DNA of 64,000 nucleotides from Anaspis maculata (GCA_949128115.1 OX421964.1:15338892-15402891), one strand, 5' to 3'. Positions 31,729-43,113 are shown, counted from the stretch's first letter. Numbers and translations are program-made. Notes: generated from the sequence alone by a model not told the origin.

Positions 31729-32199
31729 CCCAGGAGGATTCCTAATATAATGTGAGTCCCCCAAGCGGCCCCATTTATCAAAGGCGCCATGAGATCTCTG
31801 GCTGCCACAGCATCGGATGGTTTGACTGAATGCCTGCGCACTGATGAGCCCCCAATAGAGGTGAAACACGTGTATGTGCAGCTTTGGTCCGACTTTCTGA
31901 TGTTGTGGTAGTCGGAGAGCTTTTGTTTCATTGAGAAGTATTTAGTTCTTGACAGTGAGCATCCTTTAGGGAAAGCAATGCGCTAAAAGAAGACAATTTG
32001 ACGCACAAAATGAGAATTAGTTTTCAGTGCACTTACGTTATAAGCACTCAACTGTCCTCATTCGTGGATCGAGCGAGTCGCACGGCTTTGTTCCCTGGCC
32101 TGATTTCCTGAACTTTTCCAACTTTTCAAAAACCACAGACTCAACATTAAATCAAGTTCCGCTCCAGTTTCTCTAGCCGGAGCATTTACAAGTTCAAAA
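31729..32199. other. Unassigned sequence beside the Gypsy element
   Basis: No gene is supported. CCATGAGATCTCTGG near 31789 is the inverse of CCAGAGATCTCATGG in the LTR end, so part of this may belong to the same element family. Confidence 0.25.
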
Positions 32200-32882
32200 G
32201 TGTAATTCTCGTCTCGTATCTATAAACAGTCCAAAACAAGGAAAAATTCCGCATCGCTGCCGGCCCTGCACACGTTCGAATTCTCTGGCCGAGCCTCGGC
32301 GCTGTTGTCCTTATCTAACCCTTGGGATGCATCGTCGGAGACGCTCAACGCAAAAGACTAATCAATTTCAACGGCCGCACCGCACGAGGCGTTCGTTCGC
32401 TCGCTCGCTCCTTTCCACATTCATTTTTGTTAAGTCGACTATGCCATGCCAGGCTGCGGCTGCCGCTCGCTTGTGTGTATGTGTGTGTGTGTTTGGCGTC
32501 GTGACGCTCCACTCCGACGCCACCGACGCCACCGCCGCATCCTGCGATGCTTATTTCCAGCTATGCATTACGCGTTTCTGATGTCGCATAAATCAAATCG
32601 ATCGCTATTGCCACCACCACCACCACCGCCGCCGCCACTGCTATAGCTGCCGCTTTATGCTCGCCACCACCGGGATCAACCCGGCCGCCGCCGTTTCCCC
32701 GGCACCCCCCGGTCGCTCTCTTCTCAACCACGCATCTCGTGTTTACTACTTCCATTGCTAATCCCGCACACCCCACACCCGCGCGCACACACACATACAC
32801 ACACACCCTTCTGGCGGTGGCACGCTTTGCGTCAGAGAACGTGGGGGAAAAATGGGGTTTGCTCATCGAACTGTACCGGCCC
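32200..32882. other. GC-rich host-like block with microsatellites
   Basis: (GT)n near 32472-32491, a CCACCACCACCGCCGCCGCC run near 32611-32636 and an ACACACATACACAC run near 32787. Frames on both strands are compositional. The last five bases, GGCCC (32878-32882), are the left target duplication of the BEL element. Confidence 0.4.
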
Positions 32883-34020
32883 TGTTAGCGCGGTACACAT
32901 AAAGACGGCAGCCTTCCGATGAAGGCTGCATTAAAACAATAACTCTTGGATTAGGAAAGCAGCAAGCGACAGTCAGAAATAAAATTCACAACAACAATCA
33001 AAAACTTTAATGCAAAACAAAGAAAAAAACACAAACAGACAGAATTACAAAACAATAAAAAAAAAACAATGTTATAACGGATGGAGAGTAGGCAGCCAAC
33101 AATACCGGCTGTCAGAACTGTCAAAACTATTTTAGTGACTTTAGTGTGAGGGGGTTGTCGATTAAGTTCGTTACGAGTGATTTTAAGAATAAGAATGATG
33201 GCGTTATCCGGGTTTGTTGTAACAAGTCGATGAATAGATGCTTTCGTTGATTTCATTGCGTTGTTCTTAATTCTTTTAATTCGAAGTGTGTAACTTGTGC
33301 ACGGAGCACCCTAGCGCGTGCCCCACGAGTTATAATGTGAATTAAATGAAATGAAAAATCCGAGTGGTTCTGGTCGGGGGCAGATTCGCTGGCGCCGAGT
33401 GGCGTCGGGATCTTATTCGGTGGCGGCGTCGTCCTGGCGGAGTCCGAAGGCGGCGTCGTGGTGGATGGCCGTTCTGGTGGTGGATTTCCTGGTGAAATGC
33501 ACGAGTGCCCGTGTTCGTCACCAAAATGGCGGACGAACGACTCGATCCCGTCCGAAACTGGAGCTTTGTGTGCGGCTGGCTGATCCAAGCCGCTCCCCGG
33601 TGAAAGCGGTGAAAACTGCCGCTTTCTGGACTTGGAGATGCTGCAGAGCTCCTCCAGGAGTCACTATCGGACGCGATGGGCCTTGGATGGGCTTCTGGTC
33701 GAGTACGAATGTACGCCGATGGCACGACAAGATGGCCGCGAGAACGATGACCAAAAAAAGACGGCGTGGCTTCCCGCTCGACGTACGGAGATCAACGCCG
33801 CTTCGAACGAAGCGGCAAAGGCACGAGCGGAAAGAAAGCCGAAGAATGCCGAAGACGGCCGAAGAAAGTGCTGGAGCTCGTTTACGCTTGCGCCTGACAG
33901 CCAAGTGCCAGGCACACCGAACAGGGGGTGAGGGGTGAGGACTTGGACGACACAGGGATATTTTGGGTTGCATACCCTCAGTGCACACGAATGCAGTTTT
34001 CAATGAACGGGGCCGAGACA
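32883..34020 (-). repeat. BEL/Pao 3' LTR
   Basis: 1138 bp. On the minus strand it begins TGTCTCGGCCCCGTTC and ends GTACCGCGCTAACA. The half nearer the gag-pol is GC-rich and the other half AT-rich. Open frames of up to 195 codons occur on both strands identically in both LTRs; these reflect composition. Confidence 0.95.
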
Positions 34021-34036
34021 TACTCCCCACCAAAAT
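34021..34036 (-). promoter_or_regulatory. BEL polypurine tract
   Basis: On the minus strand TTTTGGTGGGGAGTA abuts the 3' LTR start. It is G/A-rich with one or two T interruptions and is in the position where plus-strand DNA synthesis would be primed. Confidence 0.6.
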
Positions 34037-34139
34037 ACCACTCGGGGTATTTTCAAAGTTCAAAAATTAATGAAATCAAACATGATACAAAAAGAAAGAG
34101 CATAGTGAAAACAATGACGGAAGTGAAAACACAGAATGC

Positions 34140-37100
34140 TCACTGTCCTGAAGGGAGGGGACAAAGTTTGACCATTGGGCGTCGCAGAACGTCGCGTTGA
34201 GTACGGACATCTGCGACACGACAAATGCCATCTTTGCCGGGGAAGAGTTTTGAAATTCTGCCTAACCTCCACTTCAGAGGGGGAGCGTTTTCGTCCTTGA
34301 TGAGGACTAAAGACCCCACATCTGCGGATTCAAGGTGACGTGACTTGTGCCACTTGCCGCGTTGGTACAGCGTGTGTAGATATTCGTCGCGCCAACGCGC
34401 CCAGAAACGCTGTTGCATGGATTGGACCAACTGCCATCGCGACAACCTGCTGATCTTGAGGTGGGACAAATCTGGGTCAGGTGGGGCCGTTAACGGCTCG
34501 AGCGTCAAAAAATGACCAGGCGTCAATGGGCACAGATCATTTGGATCCGAGCCCAGCTCCGAAAGTGGCCGTGAGTTGAGCAACGCTTCAACTTGGGTGA
34601 CCAACGTGGTCAGCTCTTCAAAGGTGAGTATTTGATCACCTATCACGCGAGATAGATGAGTTTTGACAGCTTTTATGCCGCTTTCCCACAGCCCGCCAAA
34701 GTGGGGACTGGAGGGAGGAATGAAGCGCCAAGTGATGGCTTCGGATTCCGCGGCGAGTTGCATTGACATCGTCAATTGCCTATGAGCTCCGACAAAGTTT
34801 GTGCCATTGTCGCTATAGATGGTAGAGCAACGACCGCGCCGGGCAATGAATCTGCGCAAGGCAGCGAGGAAAGCATCTGTTGAGAGATCGGAGGCAACCT
34901 CGACGTGCAATGCCTTGGTGGCGAAGCACACGAAAAGACAGATGTACGCCTTCGTAGTTCTGACACCGCGAGCGCGTGACATGAGGATTGGAAAAGGGCC
35001 ACCATAGTCGAGCCCGACGCAGCTAAAAGGTTTTAGCTGAGAAATTCGCGCCGAGGGGAGGTCGCCCATGGTGGGAGAAAAAGTTTGCGGCTTAGTCCGG
35101 AAGCACCGGTCACACGATGCAAGATAGTGCCGTACCGCGCGTCGCGTGGACAATATCCAAAAATTTTGCTGCAGGAGATAGCAGGTATTGTTGAGTCCCG
35201 GGTGGCAATGTCGGGAATGAACTTGTCGAATGACGAGTCCTGTCAAGACGTGACGAGATGGAAGAAGAGCAGGGTGTCTGGTTGCAAATGGCAACTCATG
35301 ACAATGCTTCAAACGTCCGCCGACGCGGAGAACATCGTCACGATCGAGAAAGGGTGAAAGTTTTCGAAAGGGTCTTGAACAGGGTTTGCCGTTGCGTAAC
35401 GACGCGATTTCGACGGCAAATACCTTCTGCTGTACATGTTTGACAATGTACAACAAGACAAAATGGAGTTCTGTATCCGAGAGAGGTCCTGTGAACTTCT
35501 CATCGGACTTGCATTTGCAGAACCGATAGAAATAGGCGACAGCGCCCTGAATCTTCCGTAAGGAGGATATGCGCAAAAAGAGGTCGTCGATGTCAATCGG
35601 CGGCGGCTGCGGCACACGCACGACCAAAGCGAGCTTTCGCTCTTCAGACGCAATGTCTGGGGAGGACACGGAGAATTTGTCATCCGGCCATGTGTCATCC
35701 GCTGATGACAGAAAAGGTGGGCCAGACCACCAGAGGGAGCACGAAAGCATGTCTTCGGGAAACAATCCGCGCGAAGCTGGGTCGGCGGGATTGTCCGATG
35801 TTGAGACATGTCTCCAACACTGAGGCGGGACACGCTGTTGAATATGCTCAACACGGTGAGCAACAAATGTTTTCCAGCGGTGCGAAGAGGAACGCAGCCA
35901 GCTGAGAACAACCGTAGAATCGGTCCACGCAAATATGGCATCGAACTGTACGGTTCCTGCGAGCGCTGCAACGGTGAAGGCAACGAGATTGGAAAGTAGG
36001 ACCGCTGCACACAATTCGAGACGGGGTACGGTCAGCAATTTGACTGGAGCCACCTTTGATTTGGCGGTTAGGAGACGAATGGTGGGAACACCATTTCGAA
36101 GGTAACGAACGTACAACACGCTCGCGTACCCAGATTCAGATGCGTCGCAAAAGGCGTGCAACTGGCACCTGTCTGCAGGCGACGGAAAAGTATGCCGTGG
36201 AATTTGCAACCGCGAAAGTTGCGATAGCTCGGATTGAAAACGCAACCACTGCTGACATACGATGTCTGGAGGGGTGTCGTCCCAATCAAGGCCAAGTTTC
36301 CATAACCGTTGGATTAAATGTTTGGCGAAAAATGCAACAGGGCACAGAAAGCCGAGCGGATCGTAAATCCGAGCCACCTCCGACAAGATGGACCGTTTTG
36401 TGCACGGCAGTTCATTTGGATGAACCGTGAATGAAAAGGTGTCTGTTGCCGCTTGCCACTGGAGGCCAAGAATTTTTACAGTATTGTCAGCAACGTCACT
36501 GAAAGTGGACGGCTGAGTTCGAACGTGATCAAGTGGTATGTCTTGCAGCACATCAGGGTGATTGCTTGCCCACTTGCGCAATTCAAAGCAACCCGATTGG
36601 AGCAGGTTGATTAGCTGCGTTTGTAATTCCCGTGCTGATTCCACGGAGTTCGCACCGCAAAGTAGATCGTCTACATACAAATTACGGCGAATTGCCTGCG
36701 AAGCCAATGGAAACTTCGAGGCGCTTTGTTCTGCCAAGTGAAGCAACGTGCGAACCGCTAGAAACGGTGCCGAAGAAACACCATATGTAATGGTGTTCAA
36801 TTGGTACGTTTCAATGGGTCGATCAGGGGAGAAACGAAAGCGAATGAGTTGATACTTGCGATGTTCGGGCGAGATAAGTATCTGCCGATACATCTGACGG
36901 ATGTCACAAGTAAAAACGATCGGCTCACACCGAAACTGCAGTAGCAAAGCTGCTATGTCCTGTTGTAACTTAGGACCGACGAGAAGCGTCTCGTTGAGAG
37001 ATAAATGATTCGGCGCTTGCGCCGAAGCATCAAAAACGACGCGAATTTTCGGCTTGTCGTCTTCGATCTTGACGATCGGATGATGAGGGATGTAATACGC

Positions 37101-39368
37101 CTCAGAATCTGGAGGTTCTGCGTCCAGCAAGGTCATGTGACCTAGGTCGAGGTAGTCGCGCATGAATGCTATGTACAGATCACGGAGTGTGTCCTGACGG
37201 ACCAGGCGACGTTCGATAGCTAACCAACGGCGGTCAGCCATAGACCTGCAATGTTCAAAGGTGGGGGACTCCCTTTTGAAGGGAAGCGAAACCCCAAAAC
37301 GACCTGACGGACAACGGTAGACAGAGTCCCGGAAACAAATTTCTGCACGTTCATCATCTGGGGACAAACGTGGTTTGGACGATGGTGACGAGATTTCCTC
37401 TACTTCCCAAAATTTGTGCAGAGACTCGTCGATTCCAGTTGGAGTGCAGACCAAAAAGGAATGCAGAGGTTTTGACGGGGTTTGAAAGGGACCGAGAAGA
37501 GCCCAGCCAAAAATGGTGTTTATGGCAACAGGCTGTGACGGACCTGACGAGACGATTCCCTCTTTCACGACTGACGGATAAACGTCGGCGCCCAACAACA
37601 CTTGAATGGGGCCTGGCTTGAACCATGTGGGATCCGCCAGATTCGATAAGTTCAAGTGGAATTGATCCGGGTTCAAAGCGGTGTCTGGCAGGTTACCACA
37701 AATCCTGCGCAGGACAATTAACTCCAATTCAGGGATTGGGAGAGACTCATCATCAGCCTTGACCTGGCAAGTGACTGTGCCACACGTCGAATTGGCGGGG
37801 GTGAGACCCAAGCCAAAAACGGGCACATTGTGATTTGATGGGGATAGACCCAATTTGCGCACGCAGGAGTCCAAAATAAACGATGCCTGACTGGCAGGGT
37901 CTATGAGCGCACGGAGGCTTTGGTAGCCTCCCCACCGGTCACGAACGTGAACGATTGCCGTGGCCAACAAAACATGAGCTGCCTTGAGGCTTGAGGCGAG
38001 ATTCGTCACCGAATTCGCGACATTTTCTGGAAGACCAGGGGAAACGATTTGCGGTAATTCAACTGGATTCGATAAAGAACTGGGTGACTCATGACCTGCA
38101 GTTCTATGTGGCTTGGGGAAGTGCAGCAAGGTGTGATGCCTTGCGTGGCACTGCCGACACGAATACGACGATGGACATTTTGGAGCGCCGTGATTGGTGC
38201 TCAAGCAGTTGAGACAAAGCCTTTTCTGTTTGACCGCCAAATATCTGTCATTTGGGGACATTGACAGAAAAGTCTTGCACGCGGTGACTCTATGACTTCT
38301 CGCCCCACAATGAGAACATGCTGACTCATGCGACGTCGCTGGGGCAGATGAAGTCTGAGACACCAACGTATGTGAGGCCCACGACTTGCGGCTGACCTCG
38401 GGCTTCACGGTAACGGTGTTTGCCCGTGTGGAGCGGGAGTTCGATTGCGTTTTAGAATTTAAGGCAGTTGCCTCGAAAGCCTTGCATTGGTCGAGCACGA
38501 AAGACTTGACGTCTTCGTATTTGGGGAAGGGGGTGCCAGCTGACTGCACCTCGAAACGTTTTCGCGTCGACTCATCGAGTTTCTGGAGCAGCATGCTCGA
38601 CAGGGTGAAATCCCACAGGTCGATATGCGGATACTGCTCGAGCGCCACTAAATTTTCGTTGAACGTGCTCACAAGATGGCGAAGCGCTTGCGCGGAGTCA
38701 GATGTGACGGAGGAGGCGTTCATCATCGACTGCCAGTAAAAAGTGACTAGCACGCGGTCGTTCTGGTATCTCTCAACCAACGAGTCGAACGCAATTATGT
38801 AATTATCTCCCGTCAATGGCAGGTGTTTAACCATTGAGAGAGGTTCACCAGATAAAGACGAGATCAGATACTGAAACCGTTCAATATCTGAGAGAGACTG
38901 GTTTCTGTGTATTAACGCCGTGAATAGATCATAGTATGGTGGCCATGATTTTAACTTTCCGTCGAACAACGGCAACGCGATTTTTGGCAATCGGACATTG
39001 CTCCGGCCTGTCTCGAACCAAGTTTGCGAGGCTTGGCGAGAGAGCGAGGAAGTCGGCTCTGAATTCGCAAACGAGGCTTTTACCGCAGCAAGTTTGCCAT
39101 ACAAGCTGTCTGCCCGGAGTGTACGTTCAAGAAATGTAGCCTTCTGCTCCTCGGAGGCACTGGGGAGAGGGGCAGTGTTGACCGTGCTCTTGAAACCGTT
39201 GTAAATTTCCGCCGCAATGTCAAACGTGGCTAAAAATGCCGGTTGGAGGCTTGGCTCGGTGGTAGCTGTGACGCCTTGTTCCAGAAGGGGCTCAAGGCGC
39301 GCAATAGCTATCGCGATGGACGATAAAGTTGCGTCCATTGTGTACGACACAAAGAAAAATGAAAACAA
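34140..39368 (-). CDS. BEL/Pao gag-pol polyprotein
   Basis: A 1742-residue polyprotein. The more likely start is Met11 (39336-39338), before DATLSSIAI. Residues ~125-290 are the gag DUF1759-type domain; zinc-knuckle Cys/His clusters lie at 351-412 (CSHCGARSHRVTAC, CLNCLSTNHGAPKC). The DUF1758-type protease has its catalytic Asp at 490 in ALIDPASQASF, with Pro where Ser/Thr is usual. RT spans ~770-980 with YVDD at 898-901. RNase H shows CDAS (1074-1077), WTDS (1149-1152) and SDNPAD (1191-1196). Integrase has HCHPG and CDRC in its finger, then D1454, D1520 and E1562 as the DDE triad. The C-terminal domain ends at Gln1742. No stop or frameshift. Confidence 0.95.
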   Translation of the reverse strand: MFSFFFVSYTMDATLSSIAIAIARLEPLLEQGVTATTEPSLQPAFLATFDIAAEIYNGFKSTVNTAPLPSASEEQKATFLERTLRADSLYGKLAAVKASFANSEPTSSLSRQASQTWFETGRSNVRLPKIALPLFDGKLKSWPPYYDLFTALIHRNQSLSDIERFQYLISSLSGEPLSMVKHLPLTGDNYIIAFDSLVERYQNDRVLVTFYWQSMMNASSVTSDSAQALRHLVSTFNENLVALEQYPHIDLWDFTLSSMLLQKLDESTRKRFEVQSAGTPFPKYEDVKSFVLDQCKAFEATALNSKTQSNSRSTRANTVTVKPEVSRKSWASHTLVSQTSSAPATSHESACSHCGARSHRVTACKTFLSMSPNDRYLAVKQKRLCLNCLSTNHGAPKCPSSYSCRQCHARHHTLLHFPKPHRTAGHESPSSLSNPVELPQIVSPGLPENVANSVTNLASSLKAAHVLLATAIVHVRDRWGGYQSLRALIDPASQASFILDSCVRKLGLSPSNHNVPVFGLGLTPANSTCGTVTCQVKADDESLPIPELELIVLRRICGNLPDTALNPDQFHLNLSNLADPTWFKPGPIQVLLGADVYPSVVKEGIVSSGPSQPVAINTIFGWALLGPFQTPSKPLHSFLVCTPTGIDESLHKFWEVEEISSPSSKPRLSPDDERAEICFRDSVYRCPSGRFGVSLPFKRESPTFEHCRSMADRRWLAIERRLVRQDTLRDLYIAFMRDYLDLGHMTLLDAEPPDSEAYYIPHHPIVKIEDDKPKIRVVFDASAQAPNHLSLNETLLVGPKLQQDIAALLLQFRCEPIVFTCDIRQMYRQILISPEHRKYQLIRFRFSPDRPIETYQLNTITYGVSSAPFLAVRTLLHLAEQSASKFPLASQAIRRNLYVDDLLCGANSVESARELQTQLINLLQSGCFELRKWASNHPDVLQDIPLDHVRTQPSTFSDVADNTVKILGLQWQAATDTFSFTVHPNELPCTKRSILSEVARIYDPLGFLCPVAFFAKHLIQRLWKLGLDWDDTPPDIVCQQWLRFQSELSQLSRLQIPRHTFPSPADRCQLHAFCDASESGYASVLYVRYLRNGVPTIRLLTAKSKVAPVKLLTVPRLELCAAVLLSNLVAFTVAALAGTVQFDAIFAWTDSTVVLSWLRSSSHRWKTFVAHRVEHIQQRVPPQCWRHVSTSDNPADPASRGLFPEDMLSCSLWWSGPPFLSSADDTWPDDKFSVSSPDIASEERKLALVVRVPQPPPIDIDDLFLRISSLRKIQGAVAYFYRFCKCKSDEKFTGPLSDTELHFVLLYIVKHVQQKVFAVEIASLRNGKPCSRPFRKLSPFLDRDDVLRVGGRLKHCHELPFATRHPALLPSRHVLTGLVIRQVHSRHCHPGLNNTCYLLQQNFWILSTRRAVRHYLASCDRCFRTKPQTFSPTMGDLPSARISQLKPFSCVGLDYGGPFPILMSRARGVRTTKAYICLFVCFATKALHVEVASDLSTDAFLAALRRFIARRGRCSTIYSDNGTNFVGAHRQLTMSMQLAAESEAITWRFIPPSSPHFGGLWESGIKAVKTHLSRVIGDQILTFEELTTLVTQVEALLNSRPLSELGSDPNDLCPLTPGHFLTLEPLTAPPDPDLSHLKISRLSRWQLVQSMQQRFWARWRDEYLHTLYQRGKWHKSRHLESADVGSLVLIKDENAPPLKWRLGRISKLFPGKDGICRVADVRTQRDVLRRPMVKLCPLPSGQ

Positions 39369-39562
39369 AGCAACTGACCCTTAGGTTGGTGTACCTGAAT
39401 GGCGAACCCAACCCAGGTGAAAAAGTGCGAATGAGACGGGCGAAAAACGAATTGATCAACACGCTGGACCAACGCACAAGTGTCACGTGGGTTTGACCCG
39501 TGACTTTAAAGTTTCAATAGTGAGGTGAATTAAATTCCTGACTGTACCATGCTTAGCCTGTA

Positions 39563-39580
39563 TCCGGCTACGAAGGACCA
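39563..39580 (-). promoter_or_regulatory. BEL primer-binding site (tRNA-Tyr-like)
   Basis: Seven bases inside the 5' LTR the minus strand reads TGGTCCTTCGTAGCCGGAT. It fits the complement of an insect tRNA-Tyr 3' end with one extra T. The tRNA assignment rests on memory of the family. Confidence 0.5.
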
Positions 39581-39587
39581 ATTTATA

Positions 39588-40725
39588 TGTTAGCGCGGTA
39601 CACATAAAGACGGCAGCCTTCCGATGAAGGCTGCATTAAAACAATAACTCTTGGATTAGGAAAGCAGCAAGCGACAGTCAGAAATAAAATTCACAACAAC
39701 AATCAAAAACTTTAATGCAAAACAAAGAAAAAAACACAAACAGACAGAATTACAAAACAATAAAAAAAAAACAATGTTATAACGGATGGAGAGTAGGCAG
39801 CCAACAATACCGGCTGTCAGAACTGTCAAAACTATTTTAGTGACTTTAGTGTGAGGGGGTTGTCGATTAAGTTCGTTACGAGTGATTTTAAGAATAAGAA
39901 TGATGGCGTTATCCGGGTTTGTTGTAACAAGTCGATGAATAGATGCTTTCGTTGATTTCATTGCGTTGTTCTTAATTCTTTTAATTCGAAGTGTGTAACT
40001 TGTGCACGGAGCACCCTAGCGCGTGCCCCACGAGTTATAATGTGAATTAAATGAAATGAAAAATCCGAGTGGTTCTGGTCGGGGGCAGATTCGCTGGCGC
40101 CGAGTGGCGTCGGGATCTTATTCGGTGGCGGCGTCGTCCTGGCGGAGTCCGAAGGCGGCGTCGTGGTGGATGGCCGTTCTGGTGGTGGATTTCCTGGTGA
40201 AATGCACGAGTGCCCGTGTTCGTCACCAAAATGGCGGACGAACGACTCGATCCCGTCCGAAACTGGAGCTTTGTGTGCGGCTGGCTGATCCAAGCCGCTC
40301 CCCGGTGAAAGCGGTGAAAACTGCCGCTTTCTGGACTTGGAGATGCTGCAGAGCTCCTCCAGGAGTCACTATCGGACGCGATGGGCCTTGGATGGGCTTC
40401 TGGTCGAGTACGAATGTACGCCGATGGCACGACAAGATGGCCGCGAGAACGATGACCAAAAAAAGACGGCGTGGCTTCCCGCTCGACGTACGGAGATCAA
40501 CGCCGCTTCGAACGAAGCGGCAAAGGCACGAGCGGAAAGAAAGCCGAAGAATGCCGAAGACGGCCGAAGAAAGTGCTGGAGCTCGTTTACGCTTGCGCCT
40601 GACAGCCAAGTGCCAGGCACACCGAACAGGGGGTGAGGGGTGAGGACTTAGACGACACAGGGATATTTTGGGTTGCATACCCTCAGTGCACACGAATGCA
40701 GTTTTCAATGAACGGGGCCGAGACA
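39588..40725 (-). repeat. BEL/Pao 5' LTR
   Basis: 1138 bp, same as the 3' LTR apart from one base noticed (40650). It would hold the promoter; on the minus strand an AATAAA-like signal is not obvious, and the position of transcription start cannot be set from sequence alone. Confidence 0.95.
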
Positions 40726-40730
40726 GGCCC

Positions 40731-41210
40731 AAAGGCTAATTCGACGCACACCTCGGTTCTTCCGTATCGTAAACTAACCTAGGCAAACTACCCATCTTAT
40801 TTTCTCCTATTTTCAAGTCGAACAGTAGGTACCTAATGAGAAGTTGGACTCTACGAAAGTCACCGTTTCATGGACTTTTTTGGTCAGTTCACTTGTCATT
40901 TACTACGTTTATATGAACGAGTTAGACCAGTCTAAATGCGAACCAATGACATAAGACCGAATGATGCTGAATCATGTAAACGGGTCCGTCTTCCTTAAAA
41001 CCGATCCATCTGACTGGACTGGTTCGGATCGTTCATATAAACAGGTGGAAGGAACCGATCCAGATTACCCGATTCAATTAGATCGATTTCTGGAGATCGG
41101 TACTTGCCAACATATAAACGTAGTAATTGTCAACACTAACTTGTCAGAGTTCCGAATCACATATAAACAAGTGAGGCAAAAGAGGCGCTTTCGTTTTGCG
41201 CCAGGAGCTG
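40731..41210. other. Unassigned sequence with a weak inverted repeat
   Basis: TTTACTACGTTTATATG near 40899 and CATATAAACGTAGTAATT near 41110 form an inverted pair about 200 bp apart, possibly a small MITE. No gene. Confidence 0.3.
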
Positions 41211-41214
41211 CTCC

Positions 41215-41415
41215 GTGTGAAGATGGTCGCCAGATGGCAGCTAGAAGTGTGCAACCTCGGCAACGAGCCCACATTCCAGAGAAGAAACGCAAAATCGATA
41301 ATTGACCAAACTTTGGCAACTGGACAAACAGCAAGTCGGATAAGGGGTTGGCAGGTTGAATATTGCGAAACGCTCAGCGACTATAGGCGATTGACCTTAT
41401 TGGGGAAAATGGCCG
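41215..41415 (+). pseudogene. Non-LTR (R1-type) endonuclease fragment
   Basis: The frame reads WQLEVCNLGNEPTFQRRNAK, then SIIDQTLATGQTASRIRGW and CETLSDYR. This is the C-terminal part of the APE-type endonuclease of R1/LOA-like LINEs (N-x-G-x-x-PTF, SIID, LSDHR); the usual SDH is SDY here, which would remove a catalytic His. Nothing else of the element is attached. Confidence 0.65.
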
Positions 41416-42880
41416 TTTCGTCGAGGAAGTTTTAGGGCATTAATTTTTAGAACTGGTGTAAGTTGCCGTCCGGCAACGGCGGTGGTTACGTCAATTGGTG
41501 GCATGTCAAAACTGTCACTTTGCTGTCTTGTGCAGTACGCCACAAGCAAACTTTCGTTCCTGTGAACCCTTGGGACCCCATAGGCTCGTTATTGGGCCCC
41601 ATGTTGATGACCAGCGTCGTCGCAGACCTTTCTCTAAATCATCCATAGCTTCCGCCCAAGGAAGAGCAACATACTCTGTCACACCCGCACGGAGGGAAAC
41701 ACACAAGCCCGTCGACCAGCCTGCCAGCCAAGAAAAAATCACCTCGGGCTGGCCGTGCAGAGTCAACCACCACCTACCTTTTTTCCTCGCTTTTTTCTAA
41801 AGATTTCCTGCTTCGACTTCAGCTGGAGATCCGCATTTTTCATTCTAACAAGCTCGCCGTAGCTACCTCTGTGTTCGCGACGTAAACGTTGTCTTTTTTT
41901 ATTGCAATAATGTAGTGCATTGCTGGGGGCGTAGTCTTTCAGCTGCGCACCTCTGGAGCTCGATCTACTAAAAACCTGCTAAATACGCTAACCATAACAT
42001 GAAATAAGAGACACAAATGCAAACCCCTTTTTCAGATTATTTCTACTTGTCAAATTTCCATGTCAATATGTGGGTATTACAGGTATCCACTAGTGCCCAC
42101 CTAGGCTACTAGACGTCGGAGTAGGTTTTCCTCGCAAAAACGTCCTCGACGATCAAGTACCGAGCTCTACACCAGGTGGCGTTTTTCTAATGTAAATCGC
42201 CTATAGGTATATTAGCTACACAGTAAGGGGAGAAAGGCCGACAGTCGACAATAGGGTCCTTGCACGATTTTTTTATATTGTCTCCAATGATGCTTTGGTA
42301 GCCAAATAGCACCACAGACTGAACGGTTTTTCGAAATTCTTGATATTTTATTTTATTTTGTAAATTTAAAACACAAAAACTGTTAGGTATGCAACTTCCA
42401 TGCACCTATCTGTCACCTGCGGAGTAGCTATAACCTGCGTAGCTGTAACCTGCGGGTGCTGTAACCTGCGGGATGACGTCATTATGCCCCGGACGGGGCT
42501 ACTTGATTTTACACTAACAGATTGCGACTACGAATTTTAAATGTTTGACATAATCCAACTGTCACCGTCTCAGACGTCTGTGAGGTTGAAACTCAGTTCA
42601 GGTTGAAAAGCGCGCAGCACGAGCTTGGGGATCGCCCTGACACGTGAGAAAAGGCGACGGCGCATTTTCGCGGCTTTCATACTTCCATTAACTATGGCGC
42701 GGCGGCTTTCCGTGAGGTCAGTTTTTTGTAAGATGTAACAGTAAAAGTGGGTGTATTCCAGTGGTGTATTCTGGTGTCCTGAGTACGGAAATAAGTGCAA
42801 TATTAACAGGTAAAGGTTGGCTGACACAGGCGCTACATCCCAAAATTGAAATAGGTCTGTTTTGTTTAGCTATAGGGCTA
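41416..42880. other. Unassigned sequence
   Basis: No gene, RNA or repeat boundary supported. A short tandem of AACCTGCG (three units near 42431-42470) is present. Confidence 0.25.
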
Positions 42881-42889
42881 CATGGAGGA

Positions 42890-43113
42890 CAAGAGAAGAG
42901 TTCCCCAGAAGGAACAGCTATTCTATGGAGGCAACGAACAAAACTTTCTTTCGCTCCGCCAGGGACCCCCAATTGCGACGGAAATGGAAGAATATTTGCC
43001 AGACAAGTGACGCTACGTAGTAAATGGTAGTAGATACTAACCGTCCTTCGTTGTTTGTGGAGACATAGATTGTGGAGATCATTTTTCACCAAGTGATTTT
43101 TTTAACAAGAACA
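42890..43113 (+). pseudogene. THAP-domain remnant
   Basis: One frame gives FFRSARDPQLRRKWKNIC, matching the middle of a THAP zinc finger (F-x-x-P, R-x-x-W). In another frame, about 60 bp on, DCGDHFSPSDFFNKNK matches the C-x-x-H-F-x-x-S-x-F end. A frame change and one stop separate them. The second part ends in AAG-GTGAGA, a good splice donor. THAP domains bind DNA and occur in P-element transposases and host proteins; which this was cannot be told. Confidence 0.4.

Larger units (their letters stand above)
32883..40725 (-). mobile_element. Young, apparently complete BEL/Pao LTR retrotransposon
   Basis: Two 1138-bp LTRs (32883-34020 and 39588-40725) bracket one 1742-codon gag-pol frame. GGCCC is duplicated at 32878-32882 and 40726-40730. 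On the minus strand the LTRs begin TGTCTCGG and end CTAACA. I found one difference between the LTRs (G at 33945, A at 40650), so the insertion is recent. A primer-binding site lies near 39563-39580 and a purine-rich tract at 34021-34036. All expected parts are present and no frame break was seen, so the element may still be active. Confidence 0.95.

Noticed and set aside
32327..32866. Cys/Val- and His/Pro-rich frames around microsatellites
   Set aside because: They translate GT, CA and CCG repeats.
33342..33938. 195-, 181- and 127-codon open frames in the BEL LTR, repeated at 40047-40732
   Set aside because: They lie wholly in LTR DNA, overlap on both strands, show no domain and recur only because the LTR is duplicated. 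GC-rich composition explains them.
34772..39204. Many frames antisense to or shifted from the BEL gag-pol
   Set aside because: Shadows of the 1742-codon coding frame.
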